Of a stretch of 64,000 nt of DNA, positions 45,838-54,989 are shown one piece after another. The stretch spans positions 124,001 to 188,000 of the forward strand of contig NZ_JOHY01000007.1 of assembly GCF_000721495.1 (NCBI RefSeq), given 5' to 3'. The position numbers and the translations under genes are program-made. Each line of letters opens with the position of its first letter. Positions within the stretch are counted from its first letter, which is position 1. This DNA is from Streptomyces sp. NRRL F-5123. Lineage in GTDB: Bacteria > Actinomycetota > Actinomycetes > Streptomycetales > Streptomycetaceae. The notes beneath the pieces were generated by a model that was given only the letters and a program-made list of their open reading frames with translations, had not been told where the DNA came from and ran no database searches.

Positions 45838-48056
45838 TATTTTGCGCCCCTGGACAGCCGGTGGTCGAGAGCCGTGAAGCGTCGGCCTGCCGAGACCGTG
45901 CGCACCGCCTGCCCGATCGCCCGCCGCGAGCCGACGAGGACGACCAGGCGTTTCGCCCTGGTGACCGCCGTGTAGAGCAGATTGCGCTGGAGCATCATCC
46001 AGGCCCCGGTGGTGACCGGGATCACCACCGCCGGGTATTCGCTGCCCTGGGAGCGGTGGATGGTCACGGCGTAGGCATGGGCCAGCTCGTCCAGCTCGTC
46101 GAAGTCGTAGCCGACCTCCTCGTCCTCGTCGGTGCGCACGGTGAGCCCCTGCTCCACGGCGTCCAGGGCCGTGACCACGCCCACCGTGCCGTTGAAGACA
46201 CCATTGGCACCTTTGTCGTAATTGTTACGGATCTGGGTGACCTTGTCGCCCACACGGAACGTCCGGCCGCCGAACCGGCGCTCGGGCAGGTCGGGGCGGG
46301 CCGGGGTGACGGCCTGCTGGAGCAGTCCGTTGAGCGTCCCGGCCCCTGCCGGGCCGCGGTGCATCGGGGTGAGCACCTGGACGTCCCGCCGCGGGTCCAG
46401 GCCGAATCTGGCCGGGATGCGGCGGGCGACGACGTCCACGGTGAGCCGGCCCGTCTCCTCCGAATCCTCCTCGGCGAAGAGGAAGAAGTCGGGCAGTCCC
46501 TGCGTCACCGGCGGCAGCCCGGAATTGATGCGGTGCGCGTTGGTCACCACCCCGGACTGCTGGGCCTGCCGGAAGATCCTGGTCAGCCGCATGGCGGGCA
46601 CCGGGCTGTCCGGCGCCAGCAGATCCCGCAGCACCTCTCCGGCACCCACGCTGGGCAGCTGGTCGACATCCCCCACGAAGAGCAGGTGCGCTCCCGGCGG
46701 CACCGCCTTGACCAGCTTGTTCGCCAGCAGCAGGTCCAGCATGGACGCCTCGTCGACCACCACGAGGTCCGCGTCCAGCGGGCGGTCGCGGTCGTACGCG
46801 GCGTCGCCGCCCGGTTTCAGCTCCAGCAGGCGGTGGACGGTGGACGCCTCCGCCCCGGTCAGCTCCGCCAGGCGCTTGGCCGCGCGCCCGGTCGGGGCCG
46901 CCAGCACCACCTTCGCCTTCTTCGCACGGGCCAGCTCCACGACGGAGCGCACCGTGAAGGACTTGCCGCAGCCCGGACCGCCGGTCAGGACGGCGACCTT
47001 CTCCGTCAGCGCGAGCCGCACCGCCTGCTGCTGCTCCGGGGCGAGATCCGCGCCCGTGTGTCCCGCCAGCCATGACAGCGCCTTGTCCCAGTCCACGTCC
47101 CGGAAGGCCGGCAGCCGCTCCTCGGGCCCGCGCAGCAGCCGGACCACCTGCGCGGCCAGTGCGATCTCGGCACGGTGGAAGGGCACCAGATAGACGGCCG
47201 TGACCGGCTCGCCGTCTCCGTCGGGGGCCGGGACGCTCTCGCGGACCACGCCCTCCTCGTCGGCCAGCTCGGCCAGGCAGTCGATCACCAGGCCGGTGTC
47301 GACCTGGAGCAGCTTCACGGCGTCGGCGATCAGACGCTCCTGCGGCAGGAAGCAGTTGCCCCCGTCGGTGGCCTGCGACAGCGCGTACTGCAGTCCGGCC
47401 TTCACCCGCTCCGGACTGTCGTGCGGTATGCCGACGGCCTGGGCGATCCGGTCCGCGGTCAGGAAGCCGATCCCCCACACGTCGGCCGCGAGCCGGTAGG
47501 GCCGGCCCTTCACCACGGAGACGGACTCGTCGCCGTACTCCTTGTAGATCCGGACGGCGATGGAGGTGGACACCCCCACCCCCTGAAGGAAGACCATCAC
47601 CTCCTTGATGGCCTTCTGCTCCTCCCATGCGACCTCGATCTTCCTGGTGCGCTTGGGCCCGAGACCGGGCACCTCGATCAGCCGCTTCGGCTCGCCCTCG
47701 ATGACCTCCAGCGTGCTGACGCCGAAGTGGTCCACGATCCGCTCGGCGATCCGCGGGCCGATCCCCTTGATCAGCCCCGAGCCGAGGTAGCGGCGTATGC
47801 CCTGAACCGTGGCCGGCAGCACGGTGGTGTAATTCTCAACGGTGAACTGCTTGCCGTACTGGGGGTGCGAACCCCAGCGGCCGTGCATGCGCAGGGACTC
47901 GCCGGGCTGGGCGCCGAGCAGCGCGCCCACGACCGTCAGGAGGTCGCCCGAGCCGCGCCCGGTGTCCACCCGGGCGACCGTGTAACCGTTGTCCTCGTTG
48001 GCGTAGGTGATCCTCTCCAGCACACCTTCCAGCACCGCGAGTGGCCTGTCCGTCAT
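45837..48056 (-). CDS. recD2: RecD2-type ATP-dependent DNA helicase
   Basis: This 739-residue SF1B 5'-3' helicase has an N-terminal OB/helix-hairpin-helix part with GPRIAERIVDHFG (about residue 100) that binds DNA, then Walker A LTGGPGCGKSFTVRS (about 360), Walker B LVVVDEASMLDLL, TGRAAKRLAELTG and the final motif TIHRSQGSEYPAVVIPV. It is RecD2 rather than RecBCD RecD by its long N-terminus, and no recB or recC is adjacent. ATG 48056 follows GGGAGGTCGGC. It probably acts in repair and recombination. Confidence 0.92.
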   Translation of the reverse strand: MTDRPLAVLEGVLERITYANEDNGYTVARVDTGRGSGDLLTVVGALLGAQPGESLRMHGRWGSHPQYGKQFTVENYTTVLPATVQGIRRYLGSGLIKGIGPRIAERIVDHFGVSTLEVIEGEPKRLIEVPGLGPKRTRKIEVAWEEQKAIKEVMVFLQGVGVSTSIAVRIYKEYGDESVSVVKGRPYRLAADVWGIGFLTADRIAQAVGIPHDSPERVKAGLQYALSQATDGGNCFLPQERLIADAVKLLQVDTGLVIDCLAELADEEGVVRESVPAPDGDGEPVTAVYLVPFHRAEIALAAQVVRLLRGPEERLPAFRDVDWDKALSWLAGHTGADLAPEQQQAVRLALTEKVAVLTGGPGCGKSFTVRSVVELARAKKAKVVLAAPTGRAAKRLAELTGAEASTVHRLLELKPGGDAAYDRDRPLDADLVVVDEASMLDLLLANKLVKAVPPGAHLLFVGDVDQLPSVGAGEVLRDLLAPDSPVPAMRLTRIFRQAQQSGVVTNAHRINSGLPPVTQGLPDFFLFAEEDSEETGRLTVDVVARRIPARFGLDPRRDVQVLTPMHRGPAGAGTLNGLLQQAVTPARPDLPERRFGGRTFRVGDKVTQIRNNYDKGANGVFNGTVGVVTALDAVEQGLTVRTDEDEEVGYDFDELDELAHAYAVTIHRSQGSEYPAVVIPVTTGAWMMLQRNLLYTAVTRAKRLVVLVGSRRAIGQAVRTVSAGRRFTALDHRLSRGAK

Positions 48057-48169
48057 GCCGACCTCCCTCCCCGGAGCCGATCTGGTCCGACGGTACCGGC
48101 AGGCAGGGACACGGCGTTCGCGGCCTGTGGACAACCCCGCGGGCGGCGCCCACACGTACGCGGAAACAA

Positions 48170-48209
48170 GACGGGAGCGGGGCCCGGCACACCGGACCCC
48201 GCTCCCGTC
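48170..48209 (-). terminator. Strong terminator of the sugar-oxidation operon
   Basis: An about 18-bp stem (48170-48187 with 48192-48209, one mismatch) with a 4-base loop, followed on the minus strand by TTGTTT. It lies about 140 bases beyond the isomerase stop and upstream of recD2, so it ends the operon that starts at 51497. Confidence 0.72.
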
Positions 48210-48346
48210 CTACCACCCCCGAAGCCCCCCTCGGGCGTATTACCCTCACGGCTTCCCAGAAGCCCTCCCGGAAGCCGTGACGCCTTATACGACATGCCAC
48301 CGGCCGTCAGGGTTGTCCTACGACCGCCATACTTCTCAAGATTTTT

Positions 48347-49201
48347 TCAGCTGACGTGCCTCACGTACCTCTCCGCGATCTCCGCGACGACGTCGGCACC
48401 CTCCCTCGCCCACAGCGCCGGGTTGAAGATCTCCACCTCGACGGCGCCCCGGTAACCCGCCGCGTCCACCGTCTCCCGCCACCCGCGCAGATCGATGCAC
48501 CCGTCACCGAGCTGGCCGCGCCCGAGGAGCACTCCCTCCGGAAGCGGCGTGACCCAGTCGGCGAGCTGGAAGGCCGCGATCCTGCCGCCCTCCCCGGCGC
48601 GCCGGGTGTACGCCGGCGCCTGGTCGTCCCACCACAGGTGGTAGGTGTCGACGACGACACCGACCTGGTCGGCGGGAAAGCGCTCGGCGATCTCCAGTGC
48701 CTGCCCGAGTGTGGAGATCACGCACCGGTCGGAGGCATACATCGGGTGCAGCGGTTCGATCGCCAGCCGCACCCCCCGTTCCCCGGCGTACGGGGCGAGC
48801 TCCGCCACTGCGTCGGCCACCCGCTCGCGCGCCGCCGCGATGCCCCTGTCACCGGCCGGCAGGCCCCCGGACACCAGCACGAGCGTGCCCGTCCCCAGGG
48901 TGGCTGCCTCGTCGATCGCCGCGCGGTTGTCGTCCAGCGCCCGGGCACGCAGTTCCGCGTCCGTAGCGGTGAAGAAGCCGCCGCGGCACAGCGAGGTCAC
49001 CGTCAGCCCGCTGTCCCGCATCAGGCGCGCGGCGCGTTCCACGCCGTACTCCTGCACCGGCGCGCGCCACAGCCCGACCTTGTCGATGCCCGCGGCCCGG
49101 CATCCCTCGGCCAGGTCCGGCAGCGACCACTGCTTGACCGTCTCCTGGTTGATGCTCAGCCGTGCGAGGCCGTACGGCTCAGTCCGTCCGGTGTCTGTCA
49201 T
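48347..49201 (-). CDS. Sugar phosphate isomerase/epimerase family TIM-barrel protein
   Basis: This 284-residue protein has the AP endonuclease-2/xylose isomerase-like fold. Metal-binding elements of the barrel are visible as RLAIEPLHPMYA (Glu), VVVDTYHLWWDD (Asp, His), FQLADWVTPL and VEVEIFNPALW (Glu). It is the last gene of a three-gene operon and its start overlaps the preceding stop by four bases. In such operons it likely isomerises or epimerises a keto-sugar made by the dehydrogenase. Confidence 0.84.
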   Translation of the reverse strand: MTDTGRTEPYGLARLSINQETVKQWSLPDLAEGCRAAGIDKVGLWRAPVQEYGVERAARLMRDSGLTVTSLCRGGFFTATDAELRARALDDNRAAIDEAATLGTGTLVLVSGGLPAGDRGIAAARERVADAVAELAPYAGERGVRLAIEPLHPMYASDRCVISTLGQALEIAERFPADQVGVVVDTYHLWWDDQAPAYTRRAGEGGRIAAFQLADWVTPLPEGVLLGRGQLGDGCIDLRGWRETVDAAGYRGAVEVEIFNPALWAREGADVVAEIAERYVRHVS

Positions 49202-50349
49202 GCGTCCACTCCGTGCAGGGTCAGCAGCCGGCGCATCCGGTCCTCCGCGAGGGCGGGATCGGGAAAGAGCCCGACCTGGTCGGCGAGTGCGTAGGCGCGC
49301 GCCAGATGCGGCAGCGAGCGCGCCGACTGCAGCCCGCCGACCATGGTGAAGTGCTGCTGGTGGCCTGCCAGCCAGGCGAGCAGGACCACGCCCGTCTTGT
49401 AGAAGCGCGTCGGCGCGCAGAACAGGTGGCGCGACAGTTCGACGGTGGGGTCCAGGATCCGGCGGAACCCGTTCTTGTCACCCGTGTCCAGGACGCTGAC
49501 CGCCGCGGAGGCCAGCGGCGCCAGCGGGTCGAAGATGCCGAGCAGCGCGTGGCTGAAGCCCTGCTCGTCCCCGGCGATCAGCTCGGGGTAGTTGAAGTCG
49601 TCGCCGGTGTAGCAGCGCACCCCGCCGGGGAGCCGGCGGCGCAGCTCCACCTCGCGCCGCGCGTCCAGCAGTGAGATCTTCACGCCGTCGACCTTGTCCG
49701 GGTGCGCTGCGACGACCTCCAAAAAGGTCTCGGTCGCCGCGTCCAGGTCGGCGCTGCCCCAGTAGCCGTCGAGTGCCGGGTCGAACATCGGGCCGAGCCA
49801 GTGCAGGATCACCGGCTCGGCGGCCTGCCGCAGCAGATGCCCGTACACCCGCAGGTAGTCGTCCGGGCCCTTTGCGGCGGCCGCCAGCGCCCGCGAGGCC
49901 ATCAGCACGGCCTGCGCTCCGGCGGCCTCGACGAGGGCGAGCTGCTCCTCGTATGCGGCCGTCACCTCGGCAAGCGTGGCGGGACCGGTCAGCTGGTCGG
50001 TGCCGACCCCGCAGGCGATCCGGCCGCCCACCGACCGCGCCTCGGCTGCGGAACGGCGGATCAGCTCGGCGGCCCCGGCCCAGTCCAGGCCCATACCCCG
50101 CTGGGCGGTGTCCATGGCCTCGGCGACACCGAGGCCGTGCGCCCACAGGTGGCGCCTGAAGGCGAGCGTCGCGTCCCAGTCCACCGCCGCGGGGGCGTCC
50201 GCCGCGGCGCGCAGCGGATCGGCCACCACATGGGCGGCCGAATAGACGACCCGGCTGCGCAGCGGCAGATCCGTGGCCATTGCCACGGCTTCCGTGCGCG
50301 GCACGTACCGGCGGGTCGTTCCCGACTCGTCGGGCAGTTCGATGCTCAC
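49198..50349 (-). CDS. Dihydrodipicolinate synthase-like aldolase (DUF993-type)
   Basis: This 383-residue TIM-barrel protein matches the DUF993 branch of the DHDPS/NAL superfamily in length and in the MDTAQRGMGLDWAGAAELIRRS stretch (about residues 88-110). A PVILHWLGPMFDP segment and VDGVKISLLD, with the likely Schiff-base Lys, are visible. It probably splits a 2-keto sugar acid by retro-aldol cleavage. GTG 50349 overlaps the upstream stop by four bases (GTGA). The substrate is not known. Confidence 0.82.
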   Translation of the reverse strand: MSIELPDESGTTRRYVPRTEAVAMATDLPLRSRVVYSAAHVVADPLRAAADAPAAVDWDATLAFRRHLWAHGLGVAEAMDTAQRGMGLDWAGAAELIRRSAAEARSVGGRIACGVGTDQLTGPATLAEVTAAYEEQLALVEAAGAQAVLMASRALAAAAKGPDDYLRVYGHLLRQAAEPVILHWLGPMFDPALDGYWGSADLDAATETFLEVVAAHPDKVDGVKISLLDARREVELRRRLPGGVRCYTGDDFNYPELIAGDEQGFSHALLGIFDPLAPLASAAVSVLDTGDKNGFRRILDPTVELSRHLFCAPTRFYKTGVVLLAWLAGHQQHFTMVGGLQSARSLPHLARAYALADQVGLFPDPALAEDRMRRLLTLHGVDA

Positions 50350-51497
50350 AGCGACAGCTCCGGCACGTCGAACCGGCGGCCCTCCGCGGAGGACCTCAGG
50401 CCGAGTTCCGCCAGCTGGACGCCGCGCGCACCCGCCAGCAGGTCCCAGCGCCAGGGCTCGTCGAGGACGACATGGCGCAGGAAGAGCTCCCACTGCGCCT
50501 TGAAGCCGTTGCCGAAGTCGGTGTTGTCGGGGACCTCCTGCCACTGGTCGCGGAAGACCTCCGTCGCGGGCAGGTCCGGGTTCCACACCGGCTTGGGGGT
50601 GGCGGACCGGTGCTGGGCGCGGCAATTGCGAAGCCCCGCGACGGCCGAGCCGTGGGTGCCGTCGACCTGGAACTCCACCAGCTCGTCCCGGTTGACGCGG
50701 ACGGTCCAGGAGGAGTTGATCTGTGCCACGGCGCCGCCCTCGAGTTCGAAGATGCCGTATGCGGCGTCGTCGGCTGTGGCGTCGTACGGCTTACCGCGCT
50801 CGTCCCAGCGCTGCGGGACATGGGTGGTGGTGAGCGCCTGGACCGTACGCACCCGGCCGAAGATCTCGTGCAGGACATAGTCCCAGTGCGGGAACATGTC
50901 CGCGGTGATACCCCCGCCGTCCTCCGCGCGGTAGTTCCACGACGGGCGCTGCGCGCTCTGCCAGTCGCCCTCGAAGACCCAGTAGCCGAACTCGCCGCGG
51001 ATGGACAGGATCCGGCCGAAGAAGCCGCCGTCGACGAGCCGTTTGAGCTTCAGCAGGCCGGGAAGAAAGATCTTGTCCTGGACCACGCCGTGCTTGACGC
51101 CCGCCTCCTGCGCGAGCCTGGCCAACTCCAGCGCCCCGTCCAGCGACGTGGCAGTCGGCTTCTCGCAGTAGATGTGCTTGCCGGCCGCGATGGCCTGCTT
51201 GACCGCGGCCTCGCGTGCCGAGGTCACCTGGGCGTCGAAGTAGATCTCGATCGACGGGTCGGCCAGTACCGCGTCCAGGTCCGTCGACCAGTTCTCGATG
51301 CCGTGCTGCTCCGCGATGGCGCGCAGCGCGTGCTCCCGTCGGCCGACCAGGACGGGTTCCGGCCACAGCACGGTGCCGTCTCCCAGGTCGAGCCCGCCCT
51401 GCTCGCGCAGGCTGAGGATGGAGCGGACCAAGTGCTGCCGGTATCCCATGCGTCCGGTGACGCCGTTCATGGCGATCCGCACAGTCCTGCGTGTCAC
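50346..51497 (-). CDS. Gfo/Idh/MocA-family oxidoreductase
   Basis: This 383-residue NAD(P)-dependent sugar dehydrogenase has an N-terminal Rossmann fold (IAMNGVTGRMGYRQHLVRS) and the family motif AGKHIYCEKPTATSLDGALEL (about residues 113-133), whose EKP Lys is catalytic. The C-terminal beta sheet holds the substrate site. GTG 51497 is preceded by AGAGGA. It is the first gene of the operon, oxidising a sugar or inositol-like compound. Expression is probably repressed by the divergent LacI protein. Confidence 0.88.
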   Translation of the reverse strand: MTRRTVRIAMNGVTGRMGYRQHLVRSILSLREQGGLDLGDGTVLWPEPVLVGRREHALRAIAEQHGIENWSTDLDAVLADPSIEIYFDAQVTSAREAAVKQAIAAGKHIYCEKPTATSLDGALELARLAQEAGVKHGVVQDKIFLPGLLKLKRLVDGGFFGRILSIRGEFGYWVFEGDWQSAQRPSWNYRAEDGGGITADMFPHWDYVLHEIFGRVRTVQALTTTHVPQRWDERGKPYDATADDAAYGIFELEGGAVAQINSSWTVRVNRDELVEFQVDGTHGSAVAGLRNCRAQHRSATPKPVWNPDLPATEVFRDQWQEVPDNTDFGNGFKAQWELFLRHVVLDEPWRWDLLAGARGVQLAELGLRSSAEGRRFDVPELSL

Positions 51498-51583
51498 GTG
51501 GGGTCCTCTTCTCGGTGGTTCGGCGGGCCCGGCCGGTGCGGAACCCACGGCGGCAACTGATGGCGAGCGCCGCAGCAAGGCGT

Positions 51584-51670
51584 ACAGCAAGCGCTTTCTT
51601 TCGGTCCCACGCTAACCCGCGAGTCCCGTTTCGAGCAAGAGGCACCACGAGGGGAGAAAGCGCTTGCTGT
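51584..51670. promoter_or_regulatory. Twin LacI-type operators between divergent genes
   Basis: ACAGCAAGCGCTTTCT (51584-51599) and its exact reverse complement AGAAAGCGCTTGCTGT (51655-51670) are 55 bases apart. Each is centred on AGCGCT, the usual core of LacI-family operators. The two sites flank the divergent promoters of the dehydrogenase operon and the LacI gene, so one repressor could loop both. The rest of the 325-base gap (51498-51822) shows nothing else. Confidence 0.8.
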
Positions 51671-51822
51671 CGCTCTGGAGCGCACTCCCGATGACGCCCG
51701 GGCTGCCGGGATGAGAACATGACCCGCGGGACCACGCGATCCAGCCCACGGCCCGCACAGCCGGTCACCACCGACAGGTCCGGTCGGAGCCGAAGGACCA
51801 GAAGACGGAGGACGGCAGCGAG

Positions 51823-52929
51823 ATGGCAGTGACTCTGGCCGATGTCGCGGCACGCGCCGGGGTGTCGTCCGCCACGGTCTCCCGGGTGCTCAACGGCAAC
51901 TACCCGGTGGCCGGAAGCACCCGCGAGCGGGTGCAGCGCGCGGTGGCCGAACTGGACTACGTGGTCAACGGCCAGGCACGCGCACTCGCCGCCGCAACAT
52001 CCGACCTGGTGGGCGTGCTGGTCAACGATGTCGCCGACCCCTTCTTCGGGATCATCGCCAGCGCGCTCCAGGCGGAGGTCGGAGTGAGCGCCGCCGAGCC
52101 GGGCGGCAAGCTGACCGTCGTCTGCAACACCGGCGGCTCGCCGGAGGCCGAACTCACCTACCTCACCCTGCTGGAGCGCCAGCGGGCCGCAGGCGTGGTC
52201 CTCACCGGCGGCGCCGTGGACAGCCCCGCACACACCGATTCCGTCAGCGCCCGCCTCGCACGCCTGGCCGCGTCCGGTACGCGCATCGTGCTGTGCGGCC
52301 GCCCGCCGCTGACCCTTCCGGGCGGGACGGGGCCGCTGACCACTCTGGCGTTCGACAACTTCGGCGGGGCCCGGCGGCTGACGGAGCATCTTCTCTCACT
52401 CGGCCACCGCCGCATCGGTTACGTGACGGGGCCCGCGGAACGCAGCACCACCGGCGACCGACTGGCGGGCCACCGCGCCGCGCTCGCCGCCCACGGCCTC
52501 GCGCCGCGCCACAGGACGGCCGGCACCGGCACGGCGGAGGACACCGCGGACGACCCGCTGACCGTGCACGGCGGCTACGACCGGAACGCCGGCTACGACG
52601 CGACGCTCGAACTGCTCCGCCGGAACACCGACGTCACCGCGGTCGTCGCCGCCAACGACACGGTTGCCCTCGGCGTCTGCGCCGCGCTGCGCGACCGCGG
52701 GCTGCGCATCCCTGCGGACGTGTCGGTGGCCGGATTCGACGACCTGCCCTTCAGCGCCGACGCCTCGCCCGCGCTGACCACGGTCCGCATTCCGCTCCAG
52801 GAGGCGGGCGCGCGGGCCGGCCGGCTGGTGATGGGGCGGCTCGCGCCCCCGCCCGGCGGGGTGACCACGATCGCGACCGAACTGATGGTCCGCGGGTCGA
52901 CCGCGCCTCCGGCCGCCGGGCGCGTCTGA
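51823..52929 (+). CDS. LacI-family transcriptional regulator
   Basis: This 368-residue repressor has the LacI helix-turn-helix and hinge (VTLADVAARAGVSSATVSRVL, then YPVAGSTRERVQRAVAELDY, residues 3-55), followed by a periplasmic-binding-protein-like sugar domain with VAANDTVALGVCAALRDRGL and VAGFDDLPFS. It is divergent from the Gfo/Idh operon, and the paired operators lie between them. The ligand is probably the operon's sugar substrate. Confidence 0.92.
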   Translation: MAVTLADVAARAGVSSATVSRVLNGNYPVAGSTRERVQRAVAELDYVVNGQARALAAATSDLVGVLVNDVADPFFGIIASALQAEVGVSAAEPGGKLTVVCNTGGSPEAELTYLTLLERQRAAGVVLTGGAVDSPAHTDSVSARLARLAASGTRIVLCGRPPLTLPGGTGPLTTLAFDNFGGARRLTEHLLSLGHRRIGYVTGPAERSTTGDRLAGHRAALAAHGLAPRHRTAGTGTAEDTADDPLTVHGGYDRNAGYDATLELLRRNTDVTAVVAANDTVALGVCAALRDRGLRIPADVSVAGFDDLPFSADASPALTTVRIPLQEAGARAGRLVMGRLAPPPGGVTTIATELMVRGSTAPPAAGRV

Positions 52930-53051
52930 GAGTTGTCCACAGGCGGCGAAAGCCCCCTTCCGTCCGGGCCACCCGTCGGCCTACCTTTGACTCAGTCAAG
53001 GTTCGACCGGTCGGGCAGTGACCGGCTCAACGGCAGGACGGGGGACACACC

Positions 53052-53972
53052 ATGGCCGTCAGAGAAATCCGCGAGTTCAACCGCTTTTACACCAACCTCA
53101 TCGGCGCGCTCGACTACAGCCGCCACCTGCACACGCCCTTCACTCTCACCGAAGCGCGCGTGCTGTACGAGCTGGCGCACGCCCCGCGCACCGACGCCGC
53201 GGACCTGCGGCTCGAACTGTCGCTGGACGCCGGGTATCTCAGCAGGATGCTCGCCCGCTTCGAGGAGCAGCGGCTCGTCACGCGCGGCCCGTCCGCCGAG
53301 GACGCGAGAAGGCAGCGGATAGAGCTGACCGACCAGGGCCGGGAGGCAGCTGGGCTGCTGGAGGAGAAGTCACAGGAAGCCGTGGCCACGCTGGTCGACC
53401 GGATAGCGCCGGAAGACCGTCCGCGGCTGGCCGAGGCCATGCGGACGGTGCGGGAGATCCTGCGGGACAGCGCCCGGCCCCCCGCGAAGGGCCGGGTCAC
53501 CCTGCGCGGGCCGCGCCCGGGTGATCTGGGGTGGGTCGTGGAGCGCAACGCGGCGGTCTACGCGGAGGAGTTCGGGTGGAACGAGGAGTACGAGACGCTG
53601 GTCGCGCGTATCGTCGCGGATTTCGCCGAAACGCGGGAGCCGGGGTGTGAGGCCGTGTGGATAGCCGAGCTGGACGGGCGGCGCGCCGGGTGCGTCTTCT
53701 GTGTACGCGACACGCTGCCCGGCACGGCGCGGCTGCGGCTGCTGCTGGTCGACCCGTCGGCGCGCGGGCACGGGATAGGCCGGCGGCTGGTCGAGGAGTG
53801 CCTGGCCTTCGCCCGTTCGGCGGACTACCGCGACATGGTGCTGTGGACGAACGACGTGCTGGGCCATGCCCGGTCGATCTATCAGCGGGCCGGCTTCCGG
53901 CTGGTCGGCGAGCAGCCGCACCACAGCTTCGGCAAGGCTCTCATGGGCCAGGACTGGCATCTCACCCTCTAG
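53052..53972 (+). CDS. MarR-GNAT fusion protein
   Basis: This 306-residue bifunctional protein has an N-terminal MarR-type winged helix (about residues 1-145, with LDAGYLSRMLARFEEQRLVTR and the wing EDARRQRIELT) joined to a C-terminal GNAT acetyltransferase domain (about 155-306). The acetyl-CoA loop is VDPSARGHGIGRRLVEECL, followed by NDVLGHARSIYQRAGFRLVGE. This fusion is a known architecture (helix bundle/GNAT). It probably acetylates a small molecule while binding DNA. ATG 53052 behind GGGGGACA. Confidence 0.88.
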   Translation: MAVREIREFNRFYTNLIGALDYSRHLHTPFTLTEARVLYELAHAPRTDAADLRLELSLDAGYLSRMLARFEEQRLVTRGPSAEDARRQRIELTDQGREAAGLLEEKSQEAVATLVDRIAPEDRPRLAEAMRTVREILRDSARPPAKGRVTLRGPRPGDLGWVVERNAAVYAEEFGWNEEYETLVARIVADFAETREPGCEAVWIAELDGRRAGCVFCVRDTLPGTARLRLLLVDPSARGHGIGRRLVEECLAFARSADYRDMVLWTNDVLGHARSIYQRAGFRLVGEQPHHSFGKALMGQDWHLTL

Positions 53973-54071
53973 CCCGGCGGCAGCCGGTGCACGTCTGCGG
54001 GCCGTACGGCGGCCTGCCACGCCGCCGGAAGACGGTTGACCAGGCCGGATCAGGTGCCTAGTGTCCGGCGA

Positions 54072-54869
54072 ATGAGATTCGCGTTCTCCACTCTCGGTGT
54101 TCCCGAACTGCCCGTCGACCAGGTGGCCCGGCTTGCCGCGGACAACGGCTTCCACGGCGTCGAACTCCGCGCGAGCCCCGAGGGTCCGGTCCACACCGGC
54201 CTGTCCGCGGATCAGAGAGCTGATGTGGTCGCGGAGTTCGGCAAGGCCGGCATCGAGATCCTGACGGTGGCCGGATACGCCACGGTGGCCGCAGCCGGGG
54301 ACGATCAGCCGGTGCTGGACGAGATCGCCGCGGGTGTGACCCTGGCCCGCGACCTCGGGGCATCATTCCTGCGGGTCTTCCCCGGGGGCAAGGACCTGCC
54401 GGCCGAGGAGGCGGACGCGCTGGCCGCCCGGCGGCTCGCGGCGGCGGCTCCGGCGGCGGCCGACCTGGGGGTCAGGGTGCTGCTGGAGACCCATGACTCG
54501 CACCGCGCCGGCGCCGATGTCGCGCGCGTGGTCGGGCGGGTCGGGCACACGGGCGCCGGTGCGCTCTGGGACGTCATGCACACCTGGCTCGCGGGAGAAC
54601 AGCCCGCGGCGAGTTTCGCGGCGCTGGCGCCGTATCTGGGGTACGTCCAGGTCAAGGACATCGCCTCGGCGGCCGACACCACCCCGCTGCCGCTGGGGGC
54701 CGGTGCGCTGCCGCTGGCGGAGACGGTCGAGGTGCTCAGCCGGGCGGAGTGGGACGGCTGGCTCTGCTGGGAGTACGAGAAGCGCTGGTATCCGCAGGTC
54801 CCGGAGCTGCCGGGGCTGCTGGGGGCCGCCCAGGAGCATCTGGCCCGGCTCCTGATGGAGTCCGCCTGA
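54072..54869 (+). CDS. Sugar phosphate isomerase/epimerase family TIM-barrel protein (second copy)
   Basis: This 265-residue protein has the xylose-isomerase-like barrel: FAFSTLGVPELPVDQVARLA at the start, LLETHDSHRAGAD (Glu, His), WDVMHTWLAGEQP and VQVKDI, then the C-terminal Glu in WLCWEYEKRWYP. It is distantly related to the protein at 48347-49201. It stands between the MarR-GNAT gene and a LysR gene, with no cognate dehydrogenase, so its pathway is unclear. Confidence 0.82.
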   Translation: MRFAFSTLGVPELPVDQVARLAADNGFHGVELRASPEGPVHTGLSADQRADVVAEFGKAGIEILTVAGYATVAAAGDDQPVLDEIAAGVTLARDLGASFLRVFPGGKDLPAEEADALAARRLAAAAPAAADLGVRVLLETHDSHRAGADVARVVGRVGHTGAGALWDVMHTWLAGEQPAASFAALAPYLGYVQVKDIASAADTTPLPLGAGALPLAETVEVLSRAEWDGWLCWEYEKRWYPQVPELPGLLGAAQEHLARLLMESA

Positions 54870-54914
54870 CGTACGGCGGGGCCGCGGCATCCGGGCCGGC
54901 CGGCCGTCGGGTCC

Positions 54915-54958
54915 GGTCCGGGAGCGGTCCGGAAGCGGTCCGGGAGCGGTCCGGAGGC
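54915..54958 (+). repeat. Four tandem 11-bp repeats before the LysR gene
   Basis: GGTCCGGGAGC, GGTCCGGAAGC, GGTCCGGGAGC and GGTCCGGAGGC follow head to tail, with a partial fifth unit GGTCC just before. They lie between the isomerase stop and the LysR start. The 11-bp period places each copy on the same face of the helix. Confidence 0.85.
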
Positions 54959-54989
54959 AGGTGAGGTCCGCGGAGCGGAGGAGGGACGC

